Program-made: the position numbers and the translations under genes | Shown here: positions 7,391-16,349 of the stretch, piece after piece | How positions within the stretch are numbered: the stretch's first letter is position 1 | Layout of the letters: the number at the start of each line of letters is the position of its first letter | Assembly (NCBI GenBank): GCA_017849575.1 | Contig: JAFIGV010000014.1 | Location: 350,781 to 414,780, forward strand | Direction: 5' to 3' | DNA length: 64,000 nt | DNA from: Flavipsychrobacter sp. | Lineage (GTDB): Bacteria; Bacteroidota; Bacteroidia; Chitinophagales; Chitinophagaceae | Notes under the pieces: generated by a model | Told to the model about the DNA's origin: nothing | What the model saw: the letters and a program-made list of their open reading frames with translations, nothing else | Database searches by the model: none

Positions 7391-8578
7391 ATGAAGAAGA
7401 TTTCCCTAGCACTACTATTGCTTTGCTCAAATATTTTAGGCGCTTTCGCTCAAAGTGCCGATACCTCGGCTGAACACTATAAAAGCAGAAAACTCAAGCT
7501 TTCTGAGGTCAATCTGGTGTCCTCCTATTATAGTCAGGATGGAGATAACTCCGCCGTAACGGGAGGAGTCGGAAGTGAACAACTCACGGATTTTGCCAAC
7601 AACCTGGAACTGAAATTTGTGAAACCTGCCAGAAACGAAAAAACACATACGTTCACCCTCGACGTAGGCATTGATCATTATTCATCTGCTTCGTCCGACA
7701 AAATTGACCCGACCACTATGTCTTCGGCTTCATCGGCCGATACGCGTATTTACCCTTCGCTCAACTGGTCTTTAAAAGACGACAAACACCACAGCACATT
7801 TGGCGCGGGCATTTACTACTCCACCGAATATGATTATAAATCTTTCGGGCTGGGGCTCAACTTTGCTAAAGCTTCCCAAGACAACAATCGCGAGTTCTCT
7901 GCACACCTTCAGGCATATTGGGATACCTGGCACGTGATCCTGCCGGTTGAACTTCGAACAACCCACGGCAAGGAAGAAACGAACCAGCCGCGTAACTCTT
8001 ACAGCGCATCTTTTTCACTTTCTCAGGTCGTCAATCCCAGGCTCCAACTTGCCTTGCTTGCAGATGTAATTTATCAGCAAGGATTGCTCGCTACGAAATA
8101 TCAGCGCGTTTACTTCAACGATTTTTCAGAGCTCAGCGAAACATTACCGGACACCCGTCTCAAGATTCCACTGGGTATCCGGGCGCATTATTTTTTGGGC
8201 GACCGGTATGTGCTGCGCGGATATTATCGCTTTTATTTCGACGACTGGGGATTGTCTGCACACACCTTAAGTGCTGAAGTTGCCGTCAAGATCAATCCGT
8301 TCCTTTCGGTGAGCCCCTTCTACCGTTTCTATACGCAAACGGCAGTGAAATATTTTGCTCCTTACGGCAGGCACAACCGCGGCGAAACCTATTATAGCAG
8401 CGACTACGATCTTTCCAATTTCGTAAGCCACTTCTTTGGTGTCAACCTGCGCTGGGTGCCTGAGAACGGGGTGCTGCGTATCAAACATTTTACGAGTGCC
8501 GAGCTCAGATATGGTCATTATATGCGCGACACCCCGCTAACTTCAGACATTATCACGCTGGCGTTGGGCTTCAAATAA
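7391..8578 (+). CDS. DUF3570 outer-membrane beta-barrel protein
   Basis: 395 aa with signal peptide (MKKISLALLLLCSNILGAFAQ) and a mature part built of alternating amphipathic strands rich in Tyr and Phe, ending in a strand with terminal aromatic (IITLALGFK), as expected of an outer-membrane barrel. The length and the position after DUF4266 fit the DUF3570 family. It is the last gene of the thioredoxin-ApbE-DUF4266-DUF3570 operon and probably its surface component. It converges on the TonB receptor with a 5-nt gap. Confidence 0.8.
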   Translation: MKKISLALLLLCSNILGAFAQSADTSAEHYKSRKLKLSEVNLVSSYYSQDGDNSAVTGGVGSEQLTDFANNLELKFVKPARNEKTHTFTLDVGIDHYSSASSDKIDPTTMSSASSADTRIYPSLNWSLKDDKHHSTFGAGIYYSTEYDYKSFGLGLNFAKASQDNNREFSAHLQAYWDTWHVILPVELRTTHGKEETNQPRNSYSASFSLSQVVNPRLQLALLADVIYQQGLLATKYQRVYFNDFSELSETLPDTRLKIPLGIRAHYFLGDRYVLRGYYRFYFDDWGLSAHTLSAEVAVKINPFLSVSPFYRFYTQTAVKYFAPYGRHNRGETYYSSDYDLSNFVSHFFGVNLRWVPENGVLRIKHFTSAELRYGHYMRDTPLTSDIITLALGFK

Positions 8579-8583
8579 AAGCA

Positions 8584-11010
8584 TTACAGACTCAGGGGCA
8601 CACGCAGCAGCAAACTGATGTTTCTCCCCATATTCCAGATACCGGTTCTGCCGGTAGCCTCATTCAGTGATGCATAGCGAAGCCGGCTGAGGTGACTCTG
8701 ATAGGGTGTATCAAGCAGATTTTGCACCGACAGCACGAAGGAGCAAAGCGTCTGCTGCTTTTTGCTCACAAGCTCGAAACCCAAACCGGCCTGGAGCAGA
8801 GCATATGCGGCAGCCGGTGTTTCGGTAGCGTAAGCGCCAAAAACATTGTCCTGTGCAAAGTTGACATCGAGCCCAAGTTTCACATAGCCATTCCTGAGCG
8901 TTCTACCGAGGTTATTCTTCTGAACCCTTAGCTCCGACAACCATCGTGCAGGTGGAATGGAAGGGAGATTTTCTGTGCTATCTGACACATCTGAAAGTCT
9001 TTTACCGCGTACATAGGAAAAGGTATTGTCAAAATGCAGCCAGTCGAACGGATGCGGGTGAAGATCAATATACAGCTCGCCGCCGTACAGCAGGGCATCT
9101 GCCTGATCGTAGGCAAAAGCAGAGTATCCTTCCTGATCGTTTACCGCAGGAATGCTGTCCGTTCCGTTAGCGCCCACGAGCTTCCGGAGATAAATAAAGT
9201 TGCGGATATAATTTCCGAAAACGCTCGCATTGCAATAGATATGATCGCTTTGAAAATCCACTCCCAGATCAGCCTGGAGACTATTCTCTGCTTTCAGCTC
9301 ATTGTTTCCATATTCGTAACGAATGGTGCCTTCGTGTACGCCGTTAGCAGACAGTTCTGCAATGTTGGGTGCGCGGTATCCGCTGGCAAGGTTCGCTTTC
9401 AACGTCAGTCTTTTAGTCACCGAAAAACTGGCGCCGACACTGCCGGTTATGTTTGAAAAACTACGATTAAAAGCGTTAAACTTCACAAAGTTCCAGGGGG
9501 TCCGTTCATCCACCTTTTCACCGGTGCTGTCCACAAATAAAGCCGTGCTATGCAAGGTTCTGTTGTCATAGCGAAGACCACCCGACAACGACCATTTACC
9601 GATATCTCTACGCGCGATGGCATAAGCGCCGATGTCGAACAAAGCGTAATCGGGTATCAGGAACTCAACGCCCTTATTGCTGTTGTGCTGGTACATCCCG
9701 TTTACCCCCGCTGTAATCTGCCAGTCGCGAACCGGCGCAAAAAAATACTTAAGATCGTAGCTGTACGTATGAAGCAGGAAATGTAAGCCCGGTGTGGCGG
9801 GCTCGAGCACATTGTCCATTTCTTTACGGGTATTTTGCTGAAAACCCAGCGTCAGTCCGAGCCTTGCACCATTGTGCAAAAACAAACTATTGTTCCACGC
9901 TAACTTCTGATGATTGATGATCTGATAAGGATGTTGTTTTTGATAAGAAAGACCATCCGCACCAGACACTGTCTCTATACTTTCCACACCGTTGAGATTT
10001 ACCGGCTTTACAAAATTGCCGGCGCTGTCCCGGTCTCCTTCAGCAATGCCAAGGGTTTGATTGAATGAGCTAAACGAAAGTCTTGAATAACCCCATTGCT
10101 TATTGACGCCCAGCATGGCACCAAAATCAGCATTGCGAAAGCGGCTGTTGAAAACATAGCCATCGTAATTGTTTTGGTAATCGTGCGCCATTTTTCCTGT
10201 ACCATAAACCTTCCAGCTAAGTCCCCGTTTGTTTCCGGAAAGATTAAGATGACCTGCCAGCAAACCATTGTTGGTCTGATAGTTTAAACTGAAATTCCCT
10301 TTTGCCCCCCGCTCGCTGTAGGGCTCATCCGTTACAATGTTAATCACACCGGCAAGAGCGTCCGAGCCGTAAGCCAGAGAAGCAGGACCTTTCAACACTT
10401 CTACCTTCGATACGTTGTAGTCATCAATTTCTATCCCATGTTCGTCGCCCCATTGCTGTCCCTCCTGACGAACATTATCGCTGACCACCAGAATACGGTT
10501 GGCACCCAAGCCCCGAATAATGGGTTTGGAAACTGCAGGTCCTGTAGTAACCTGATTGACACCGGGAATACGGGACACCGCATCGATAATGTTGGTGGAG
10601 GCATTTTCCTGAAGATCTTTCATGGGCACACTGGCAATGGGCACGGGGCTTTTTCGCATTTCTGTAGCAAGACTGGTACCTGTCACCACCACTTCATTTC
10701 TTTCGAGTACGCTTTCGCTGAGTAAAAAATCTCTGTGCGTACTGCCCTCGATATGCAGGGTAACGGTCAAGGTGGAAAAGCCGATCATGTGCACCTGCAC
10801 GAGGTAGTTCCCTCTGGGTAGATGATCAATAAAATACCGACCGTCGGCATCGGATACCGCACCCGTCCTGAGGTCGGGTAAGCTTACAATGGCCCCTTGC
10901 ACCGGAGCCTGTGAAGTATCTGTGATTCTACCCGAAAGAGAAGAGGATTGTGCCCTTGCCCATAACGGAACAAGGCAAAATAAAAAAAGTATAAAACGCT
11001 TTGCAAGCAT
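8584..11010 (-). CDS. TonB-dependent outer-membrane receptor
   Basis: 808 aa. Signal peptide to about residue 20; carboxypeptidase-regulatory-like domain at about 22-105 (GRITDTSQAPVQGAIV); TonB box/plug from about 105 with NVSKVEVLKGPASLAYGSDA; then a 22-strand barrel ending in SLLLRVPLSL. The plug loop EGQQWGDEHGIEID is typical of receptors in this phylum that sit next to His-rich small proteins and are thought to import zinc or copper. The His-rich gene lies 73 nt upstream on the same strand. Metal as substrate is inference. Confidence 0.9.
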   Translation of the reverse strand: MLAKRFILFLFCLVPLWARAQSSSLSGRITDTSQAPVQGAIVSLPDLRTGAVSDADGRYFIDHLPRGNYLVQVHMIGFSTLTVTLHIEGSTHRDFLLSESVLERNEVVVTGTSLATEMRKSPVPIASVPMKDLQENASTNIIDAVSRIPGVNQVTTGPAVSKPIIRGLGANRILVVSDNVRQEGQQWGDEHGIEIDDYNVSKVEVLKGPASLAYGSDALAGVINIVTDEPYSERGAKGNFSLNYQTNNGLLAGHLNLSGNKRGLSWKVYGTGKMAHDYQNNYDGYVFNSRFRNADFGAMLGVNKQWGYSRLSFSSFNQTLGIAEGDRDSAGNFVKPVNLNGVESIETVSGADGLSYQKQHPYQIINHQKLAWNNSLFLHNGARLGLTLGFQQNTRKEMDNVLEPATPGLHFLLHTYSYDLKYFFAPVRDWQITAGVNGMYQHNSNKGVEFLIPDYALFDIGAYAIARRDIGKWSLSGGLRYDNRTLHSTALFVDSTGEKVDERTPWNFVKFNAFNRSFSNITGSVGASFSVTKRLTLKANLASGYRAPNIAELSANGVHEGTIRYEYGNNELKAENSLQADLGVDFQSDHIYCNASVFGNYIRNFIYLRKLVGANGTDSIPAVNDQEGYSAFAYDQADALLYGGELYIDLHPHPFDWLHFDNTFSYVRGKRLSDVSDSTENLPSIPPARWLSELRVQKNNLGRTLRNGYVKLGLDVNFAQDNVFGAYATETPAAAYALLQAGLGFELVSKKQQTLCSFVLSVQNLLDTPYQSHLSRLRYASLNEATGRTGIWNMGRNISLLLRVPLSL

Positions 11011-11083
11011 TGTTACATCAATTTAAAGGTTGAAGAAATGGAATGATCACCGCCTCAGAAAAGGGCAGTGTACGGGTGATGTA

Positions 11084-11416
11084 CTAACAATGCCGGGGCG
11101 GCCCGCGTGTAGCGACTTCTGCAGCAGGAAGTGTTGGAAAACGGAGCAAAAGCAAAGGAAAGACCGATGCGTAGCCAGGAACAACGGAATATTGTATGCG
11201 GCAGTCCTGCTGCTGAATAAACGGTGTAAGGGAAAAACTAAGAAAGGAGCAATGGTGATGTTCATTTTCAAAGCTGATCTCACCAGCTTTTTGTTGATGG
11301 TGTACGGTGTCGGTATGCCCGGTAAACAGGTGAACAAACTCCTTGGCGGTTCCGCCGAAGAGCAGGAGTACTGCCAGCCAGCACGAAAGAATGATATTTG
11401 AAATGCGCCTGAGCAC
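11084..11416 (-). CDS. His-rich small protein upstream of the TonB receptor
   Basis: 110 aa with an N-terminal membrane segment or signal (ISNIILSCWLAVLLLFGG). Seen: HLFTGHTDTVHHQQ, then ENEHHHCSFLSF, a dense His/Cys stretch likely to bind metal, and the C-terminal RGPP motif that recurs in this group of Bacteroidota proteins. Such genes regularly precede TonB receptors and may respond to or chaperone zinc or copper. The reading frame is chosen because of the signal peptide and these motifs. Confidence 0.7.
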   Translation of the reverse strand: MLRRISNIILSCWLAVLLLFGGTAKEFVHLFTGHTDTVHHQQKAGEISFENEHHHCSFLSFSLTPFIQQQDCRIQYSVVPGYASVFPLLLLRFPTLPAAEVATRGPPRHC

Positions 11417-11432
11417 GAGCCTGAGTTCGCTG

Positions 11433-11447
11433 CAAAATTACAGTAAT
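11433..11447 (-). promoter_or_regulatory. promoter with palindrome for the His-rich/TonB receptor pair
   Basis: Minus-strand TAATTTTG at 11440-11433 is an exact -7 box, about 17 nt before the ATG at 11416. Overlapping its upstream side is ATTACAGTAAT (11437-11447), a perfect 5-1-5 palindrome that could be a metal-repressor site. Its resemblance to a Zur or Fur box is not established. Confidence 0.45.
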
Positions 11448-11453
11448 ATTCCC

Positions 11454-12284
11454 TCAGGAATTTCCTGCGGGCTTTGCTCGCTTTTTGTGGTGCAGGTCAA
11501 TTTCATAGCCAATCAGACCAATAACTTCGATATAGGTAAACTTATGACTGGCCCTGCCTCCTTCGCTGGCAAGAGAATTTACATAGTTCGCAAAACCCGC
11601 TTTAGCAGTTCCTTCGAGAAAAAATCTTTTTAAAGGATATACTCTTACACCCGCTTCTGCACTGATGATGTAGCCTGCAACGTGAAATTTATTATTGATT
11701 CTTCTGCCGTTGTAGGTCACGTCCGTACGGGGAATGACCAGACCGGCGCCGAGTTTATACACCAGCGAAATGAGTTCTCGGTGAGTTTTCCTGGTGGTGA
11801 GCAGCCTTTCTTTGGCTACATAATTAAGCTGCGCAAAATTAGCTCCATCAGTATGTTCGAAATGAAAGAAAGACGGATCAAAAGTGGTGTCTGCATTAAT
11901 GTACTGATCTCCGATACGTCCGCTCATATGATAGGTCTGATAGTCTGTGACCACATATTTCGTATGATCAAAGTTGAGCTCGATCGCATGGGAGTGACTC
12001 GGATTGAGATAGAAACCAATGCGGTAGTTGTACTGCGGTATCGAGATATCCAGCGGAGCATTGAAAATCGCGTCGAAGTCAGGCTTGTCCTTTGCGGTAA
12101 CGTCCTTCAATGTAAAATCGTAGGCAGATCCATTGCTGAGATGGATGTCGCTTTTTGAATACCATTCGCGGTTGTATCCCCATTGTAGATAAATGCCGGA
12201 AAGGGAAAGTTTCCTGAAGAGCTGTGCCTGAATGTTGCTGCTGAATAAACTCAAAACCGCAACGACCATAAATAACTTTCGCAT
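11454..12284 (-). CDS. outer-membrane beta-barrel-like hypothetical protein
   Basis: About 276 aa. Start at 12284 gives a clean signal peptide (MRKLFMVVAVLSLFSSNIQAQ). The mature part alternates Tyr/Phe-rich strands (GIYLQWGYNREWY, YRIGFYLNPSHSHAIELNFDHT) with an axial pattern of small barrels, ending in HHKKRAKPAGNS. No family recognised. It lies just upstream of the His-rich gene but that gene has its own promoter box, so they may be separately transcribed. Confidence 0.7.
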   Translation of the reverse strand: MRKLFMVVAVLSLFSSNIQAQLFRKLSLSGIYLQWGYNREWYSKSDIHLSNGSAYDFTLKDVTAKDKPDFDAIFNAPLDISIPQYNYRIGFYLNPSHSHAIELNFDHTKYVVTDYQTYHMSGRIGDQYINADTTFDPSFFHFEHTDGANFAQLNYVAKERLLTTRKTHRELISLVYKLGAGLVIPRTDVTYNGRRINNKFHVAGYIISAEAGVRVYPLKRFFLEGTAKAGFANYVNSLASEGGRASHKFTYIEVIGLIGYEIDLHHKKRAKPAGNS

Positions 12285-12369
12285 GATATCAGTAATCTGC
12301 TGGTAACGATGCAAAAGTAAACAGACGCTTCCGCTAATGGATAAGCCGGTTCAGATAATCTTTATTCGT

Positions 12370-13545
12370 TTAGATTTTTTCTACTATACCCGCTATGCCC
12401 TGCCCTCCTCCAACGCAGGCAGTCACCATGCCGAATTTTTTATCGAGGCGTTCCAGATCGTTCAATATCTGTATGGTAAGTTTGGCGCCGCTGCAGCCCA
12501 ACGGATGTCCGAGCGCTATAGCACCACCATTGATGTTCACCCGTTCTTCGTCAAGCCCGAGCTCTCGAATCACGGCAACCGACTGAGAGGCAAAGGCCTC
12601 ATTGAGTTCAATCAGATCAATCTGGTCTAGCTGCATTCCTGCCTGCCGTAGCACCTTGGGCACAGCAGCCACCGGACCGATTCCCATAATACGCGGATCT
12701 ACGCCGACCGATGCGCAGGCGATCAATCTTCCCCAGGGTGTCAGGTTCAGTTCTTTCATCAGGCTCTCACTCATCACGATCACAAATGCGGCACCATCAG
12801 AGGTTTGTGAAGAGTTGCCGGCGGTCACGCTTCCGCCTTGTGCAAATGCTGGCGGCAGTTTGGCAAGCGCCTCCATAGATGTGTCTTTACGCGGTCCTTC
12901 GTCTGTGTCCACCACAAAACTTCGTTCTGCCCTTTTACCTTTTTCATCTACAAAGGTTTCCTGTACCGTAACCGGTAAAATTCCTTTTTTGAAGTAGCCT
13001 TCATTGATAGCATTCATAGCCCGCTGATGCGAACGATAGGCAAAAGCATCCTGATCGGCTCTCGAAATTTTATAGTCGTGCGCTACCTGCTCTGCTGTCA
13101 AGCCCATGCTGAGGTAATAGTCAGGCGCAGATCTCGCAATTTCATAGTTTGGAACTGTTTTCCAGCCTGCTGTGGGTACAAGACTCATACTTTCTGTACC
13201 GCCCGCAATAATGCAACGAGCCATGCCCGATTGTATTTTGGCGGTGGCTATAGCAATGGTCTCTAATCCCGATGCACAATAACGATTCACGGTAACGCCG
13301 GGTGCCCATTCGCCCACAGCCCGGTTTGCGATGATCCTGCCTACCTGCAGCCCTTGTTCCGCCTCAGGCACAGCATTGCCCACTATCACATCATCTACCA
13401 GCTTCGGATCGAGTGCAGGTATGCTTTCCAGCAATCCTTTGATCACATCAACAGCAAGATCGTCGGGACGATAGAAACGAAAGCCACCCCGCTTTGCTTT
13501 TCCTACGGCTGTTCTAAATCCGCTAATGATATATGCTGCCTCCAT
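12370..13545 (-). CDS. acetyl-CoA C-acyltransferase (thiolase)
   Basis: 391 aa, the full thiolase length. Nucleophile Cys in [12 protein letters not shown] (near residue 89), His in [19 protein letters not shown] (near 349) and the second Cys in [12 protein letters not shown] (near 379) are all present, so it should be active. It catalyses thiolytic cleavage of 3-ketoacyl-CoA or the reverse condensation. No other beta-oxidation gene is adjacent, so direction is not clear. It is the only gene on its strand here; about 157 nt separate it from the divergent CoA-binding gene. Confidence 0.95.
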   Translation of the reverse strand: MEAAYIISGFRTAVGKAKRGGFRFYRPDDLAVDVIKGLLESIPALDPKLVDDVIVGNAVPEAEQGLQVGRIIANRAVGEWAPGVTVNRYCASGLETIAIATAKIQSGMARCIIAGGTESMSLVPTAGWKTVPNYEIARSAPDYYLSMGLTAEQVAHDYKISRADQDAFAYRSHQRAMNAINEGYFKKGILPVTVQETFVDEKGKRAERSFVVDTDEGPRKDTSMEALAKLPPAFAQGGSVTAGNSSQTSDGAAFVIVMSESLMKELNLTPWGRLIACASVGVDPRIMGIGPVAAVPKVLRQAGMQLDQIDLIELNEAFASQSVAVIRELGLDEERVNINGGAIALGHPLGCSGAKLTIQILNDLERLDKKFGMVTACVGGGQGIAGIVEKI

Positions 13546-13666
13546 TGCTATTTGCTTTATGTTTTAAAATTAAGAAAACACCGGAAGCTTCCCTGTAAAC
13601 AAAACATCAAAATCTTTGCAACTGCTGGCATCATTTTCAGGATGATCAGGAACAAGCTCTGATATG

Positions 13667-13674
13667 TACTTTTG
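13667..13674 (+). promoter_or_regulatory. -7 box for the CoA-binding protein gene
   Basis: TACTTTTG is an exact TAnnTTTG match 28 nt before the ATG at 13703. It is flanked by a short inverted repeat TGTAC/GTACA (13665-13681 region). Confidence 0.5.
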
Positions 13675-13702
13675 AGGTACATCAGTTTTATAAAGAAGAG
13701 AT

Positions 13703-14074
13703 ATGGAGCAGAAATCGAAAAGAACATTGGTCATCGGCGCATCAGAAAACCCTGCGCGCTATAGCTATCTGGCCATAAAAAAGCTACTCGCGCATGGGCA
13801 TGAGGTGCTGGCGATCGGCAACAAAAAAGGGGAGGTAGAGCAGGTGACCATCGAAACGGAAAAAATCCCCTTCAAAGACATAGACACGGTGACGCTTTAT
13901 CTGAATCCGACGAACCAGAAGCCGTATTACGATTACATTCTTTCGCTGAAACCCAAAAGAGTGATCTTCAATCCGGGAACCGAGAATGGTGAGTTGGAAA
14001 GAAAATTGTCCTCGCACGAAACCAATATCATGGAGGCGTGTACCCTGGTGATGCTCAGTACGGGTCAGTATTAA
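13703..14074 (+). CDS. CoA-binding protein (CoA_binding_2 type)
   Basis: 123 aa Rossmann-like domain. The nucleotide-binding start TLVIGASENPARYSYLAIKKLL and the later ENPxxR-like ASENPARY and FNPGTENGELE (with VIFNPG) segments match the small CoA-binding family related to succinyl-CoA synthetase alpha. It probably binds CoA in the cytoplasm; no reaction is established for these proteins. It converges on AnmK with a 3-nt gap. Confidence 0.85.
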   Translation: MEQKSKRTLVIGASENPARYSYLAIKKLLAHGHEVLAIGNKKGEVEQVTIETEKIPFKDIDTVTLYLNPTNQKPYYDYILSLKPKRVIFNPGTENGELERKLSSHETNIMEACTLVMLSTGQY

Positions 14075-14077
14075 GGG

Positions 14078-15172
14078 TTAACTATAGCTATGCCCCATCC
14101 AGAGTGCGCCGCTAATGCTATCGCGGCCTGCACCGGTGACGCTATGCAGTACATTCGTTTCTTCGCGCCAGCGCAAGGCACCGATCAACGCCATAACCAA
14201 TGCTTCCTTAAACTTGACTACCTGTTCGTAGGGTACAACCACATTTATTTGCTGAGGCTGCAATACCTGCTGCAGGGTTTCGATCAGGAAATTGTTGAAA
14301 GCACCTCCGCCCGTAACCAGCATCTTGGCAAAGCCTTTATCATGAGGAAATTTTTCAGTGACTACCGCCACCTGCTCGGCTATATGCTGTACCATAGTAC
14401 GCAGAAGATCGACGTTGAGATGGGCGCTTTCCATCAACACAGGGAAGACCAGTTCCATTGCCGCATCATTACTAAGTGATTTGGGTGCATCCCTGCGAAA
14501 GTACGCCTGATCGTTTAGCTGCCCCAGCACGGCTACCAGCAGCTTGCCCCTGCGTGCCATTGTTCCATCTTCATCAAAATCCTTTCCTTCATTTTTGGCC
14601 AAAGCATTTAAGGCCTGATTTCCGGTACATACATCGAAGGCTTTGAAATGCTCGCCGTCGCGAACGGTAATGTTTACAATCCCCCCGATATTGAGCCAGT
14701 AATCGAAGTCTGAAAAAAGAAGCTTGTCGCCGATAGGCACGATAGGTGCACCCTGCCCGCCCAAAGCCACATCCATAGCCCGGAGGTCACTGATTACAGG
14801 CAAGCCAGTCAATGCGGCTATGGTAGCGCCATCGCCGATCTGGAAAGATGTATGATGGGCAGGATCGTGGTACACGGTGTGACCATGGGTGGCGATAAAA
14901 TCCACGCGATGCTGTATGGAGTGCCGGACGATAAAGTCATTGACCTTTTCTGCGATATACTTTCCATAAGCAGAATGAAACTTAAAAAAATTCCCGGCGT
15001 CCATGTGTTGTGCATGAGCGAGTTTCTCCGACCACTCCTCTTCATAGGGCATACACTCCGCATACTGTATGTCAAATTTCCATTGCCCACGACTTTCTTC
15101 CAGGTAGGTATAGCACACATCCAGACCGTCGAGCGAACTGCCGGACATTAAACCGATGACTTTGTAAACCAT
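14078..15172 (-). CDS. anmK: anhydro-N-acetylmuramic acid kinase
   Basis: 364 aa, typical AnmK length. It recycles murein by converting 1,6-anhydro-MurNAc plus ATP to MurNAc 6-phosphate. Seen: the phosphate-binding start GLMSGSSLDGLD, FIATHGHTVYHDP, GQGAPIVPIGD, LNIGGIVNI and CTGNQALN, and VTGGGAFNN near the C-terminus. A variant box TATCTTA lies 5 nt before the ATG, so the message may be nearly leaderless. The divergent neighbour shares a 17-bp palindrome in the intergenic space. Confidence 0.95.
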   Translation of the reverse strand: MVYKVIGLMSGSSLDGLDVCYTYLEESRGQWKFDIQYAECMPYEEEWSEKLAHAQHMDAGNFFKFHSAYGKYIAEKVNDFIVRHSIQHRVDFIATHGHTVYHDPAHHTSFQIGDGATIAALTGLPVISDLRAMDVALGGQGAPIVPIGDKLLFSDFDYWLNIGGIVNITVRDGEHFKAFDVCTGNQALNALAKNEGKDFDEDGTMARRGKLLVAVLGQLNDQAYFRRDAPKSLSNDAAMELVFPVLMESAHLNVDLLRTMVQHIAEQVAVVTEKFPHDKGFAKMLVTGGGAFNNFLIETLQQVLQPQQINVVVPYEQVVKFKEALVMALIGALRWREETNVLHSVTGAGRDSISGALWMGHSYS

Positions 15173-15177
15173 GCTGC

Positions 15178-15220
15178 TAAGATAACCGATACCGCAAACA
15201 CTGGCAGTGTTTTACATTTG
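15178..15220. promoter_or_regulatory. divergent anmK/DUF6122 promoter region with a 17-bp palindrome
   Basis: Between the two divergent starts lies AAACACTGGCAGTGTTT at 15196-15212, a perfect 8-1-8 palindrome. It directly abuts the plus-strand -7 box TACATTTG (15213-15220), 7 nt before the ATG at 15228. The minus-strand variant box TATCTTA (15184-15178) sits 5 nt before the anmK ATG. The palindrome is placed to block or activate both. Confidence 0.55.
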
Positions 15221-15227
15221 CCGGCAG

Positions 15228-15548
15228 ATGCAGTTTTTCCTACACTATTTCCTACATCTTATTTTTCCGGCCGCCATTGCCTATACGCTGGGCGGCAATC
15301 GCTGGAAAAAGCTGTATCTTATTTTGCTTGCTACCATGCTTGTAGATCTCGACCATCTGCTGGCGACACCAGTCTTTTCTGCCTGTCGCTGCAGTATCAA
15401 TTTCCACCCGCTGCACAGTTATTATGCCATTGCAGTTTACTTTTTTGGTTTGTTCTTTCGCAAAACAAGGTGGTGGTCTGCCGGGCTGCTCCTGCACATG
15501 GCAACAGACGGGCTCGATTGTTACCTCAGCCTGAAAACCTGCGCGTGA
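15228..15548 (+). CDS. DUF6122-like membrane protein
   Basis: 106 aa from the ATG at 15228, preferred to 15207 because the latter lies upstream of the -7 box. Three to four hydrophobic segments carry conserved-looking polar sites: LVDLDHLLATPVF, HPLHSYYAI and HMATDGLDC, with His/Asp residues that recall the membrane metal-dependent hydrolase (LexA-binding/YdjM-like) families. DUF6122 is my best match by eye. Function unknown. Confidence 0.65.
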   Translation: MQFFLHYFLHLIFPAAIAYTLGGNRWKKLYLILLATMLVDLDHLLATPVFSACRCSINFHPLHSYYAIAVYFFGLFFRKTRWWSAGLLLHMATDGLDCYLSLKTCA

Positions 15549-15577
15549 ATCTGCCTGTTTACTGCTAAATTGAGCCT

Positions 15578-16201
15578 ATGTACAAAATCCCATATTTCAC
15601 AGAGCAAAACGAGGAGGAAGTTTTGCGTTTTATGGAACAGTATCCCCTGGCAACCCTTATCGGAAGTGAAGCCGGCAAAAGCGTTGCTACCCAAGTGCCC
15701 CTGCTAATGCGCCGAAATACGGACCAATCGCTTTCCCTTCGCGGACATATGATGCGCCATACGGATCATCATCTGGTTTTTGAAAATAATCCCGACGTGC
15801 TCGCCTTGTTCGCGGGTCCTAACTGCTATGTAAGTGCAAGTTGGTATGAAGAGCGAGGATCCGGCAGTACCTGGAACTACGTAACCGTACATGTAAGAGG
15901 TACATTGCGTTTTACAGACGAAAGCCAAACAATCCAACTGCTCGCGGATCTGACCCGGAAATTTGAAGAGGAACAGGAGCGTCCTCAAATGCTGGAAGAC
16001 CTTTCCGGGCAATATGTCACAAACGCAATAAAGGCGATAGCCGGTTTTGAAATTGAGGTAAAGGAAATATACCCGGTCTTTAAGCTCAGTCAAAATCAGA
16101 ACGAACAGAGCCACAAAAACATAATAGACCAACTGCAAAAAAGAGCGCGATACGGCGATAGAGAGATTGCGCAGATGATGGAGGCACGACGTCGCAAATA
16201 A
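15578..16201 (+). CDS. PaiB-family FMN-binding protein
   Basis: 207 aa. The start MYKIPYFTEQNEEEVLRFME and the blocks GHMMRHTDHHLVF, LALFAGPNCYVSASWY and WNYVTVHVRGTL are those of the PaiB family (FMN-binding split barrel, annotated as a negative transcriptional regulator in Bacillus). No helix-turn-helix is visible, so regulation is not shown; a flavin-dependent role is equally possible. A TAAATTG box lies 5 nt before the ATG, suggesting a near-leaderless message. Confidence 0.85.
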   Translation: MYKIPYFTEQNEEEVLRFMEQYPLATLIGSEAGKSVATQVPLLMRRNTDQSLSLRGHMMRHTDHHLVFENNPDVLALFAGPNCYVSASWYEERGSGSTWNYVTVHVRGTLRFTDESQTIQLLADLTRKFEEEQERPQMLEDLSGQYVTNAIKAIAGFEIEVKEIYPVFKLSQNQNEQSHKNIIDQLQKRARYGDREIAQMMEARRRK

Positions 16202-16349
16202 ATTGATGGCCCTGAAAAGGAATTGTTTGCCCCGTAGGTTATGCCTTTGTTATTGGCACGAATCATCAGCGTGTACTAAGGTTTAAGTTCCGATCATTGC
16301 CTACTTTTAATTGTACGGCACACCGCAGCTTTGCAGCCATAAGGAGCGT

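Noticed and set aside
11047..11337. A 96-aa minus-strand frame overlapping the His-rich gene.
   Set aside because: It is in another frame; the 11084-11416 frame has the signal peptide, HHHC stretch and RGPP end.
11451..11475. Hairpin near the stop codon of the 11454 gene.
   Set aside because: Overlaps coding sequence, has a G-A mismatch and no T run, so not a convincing terminator.
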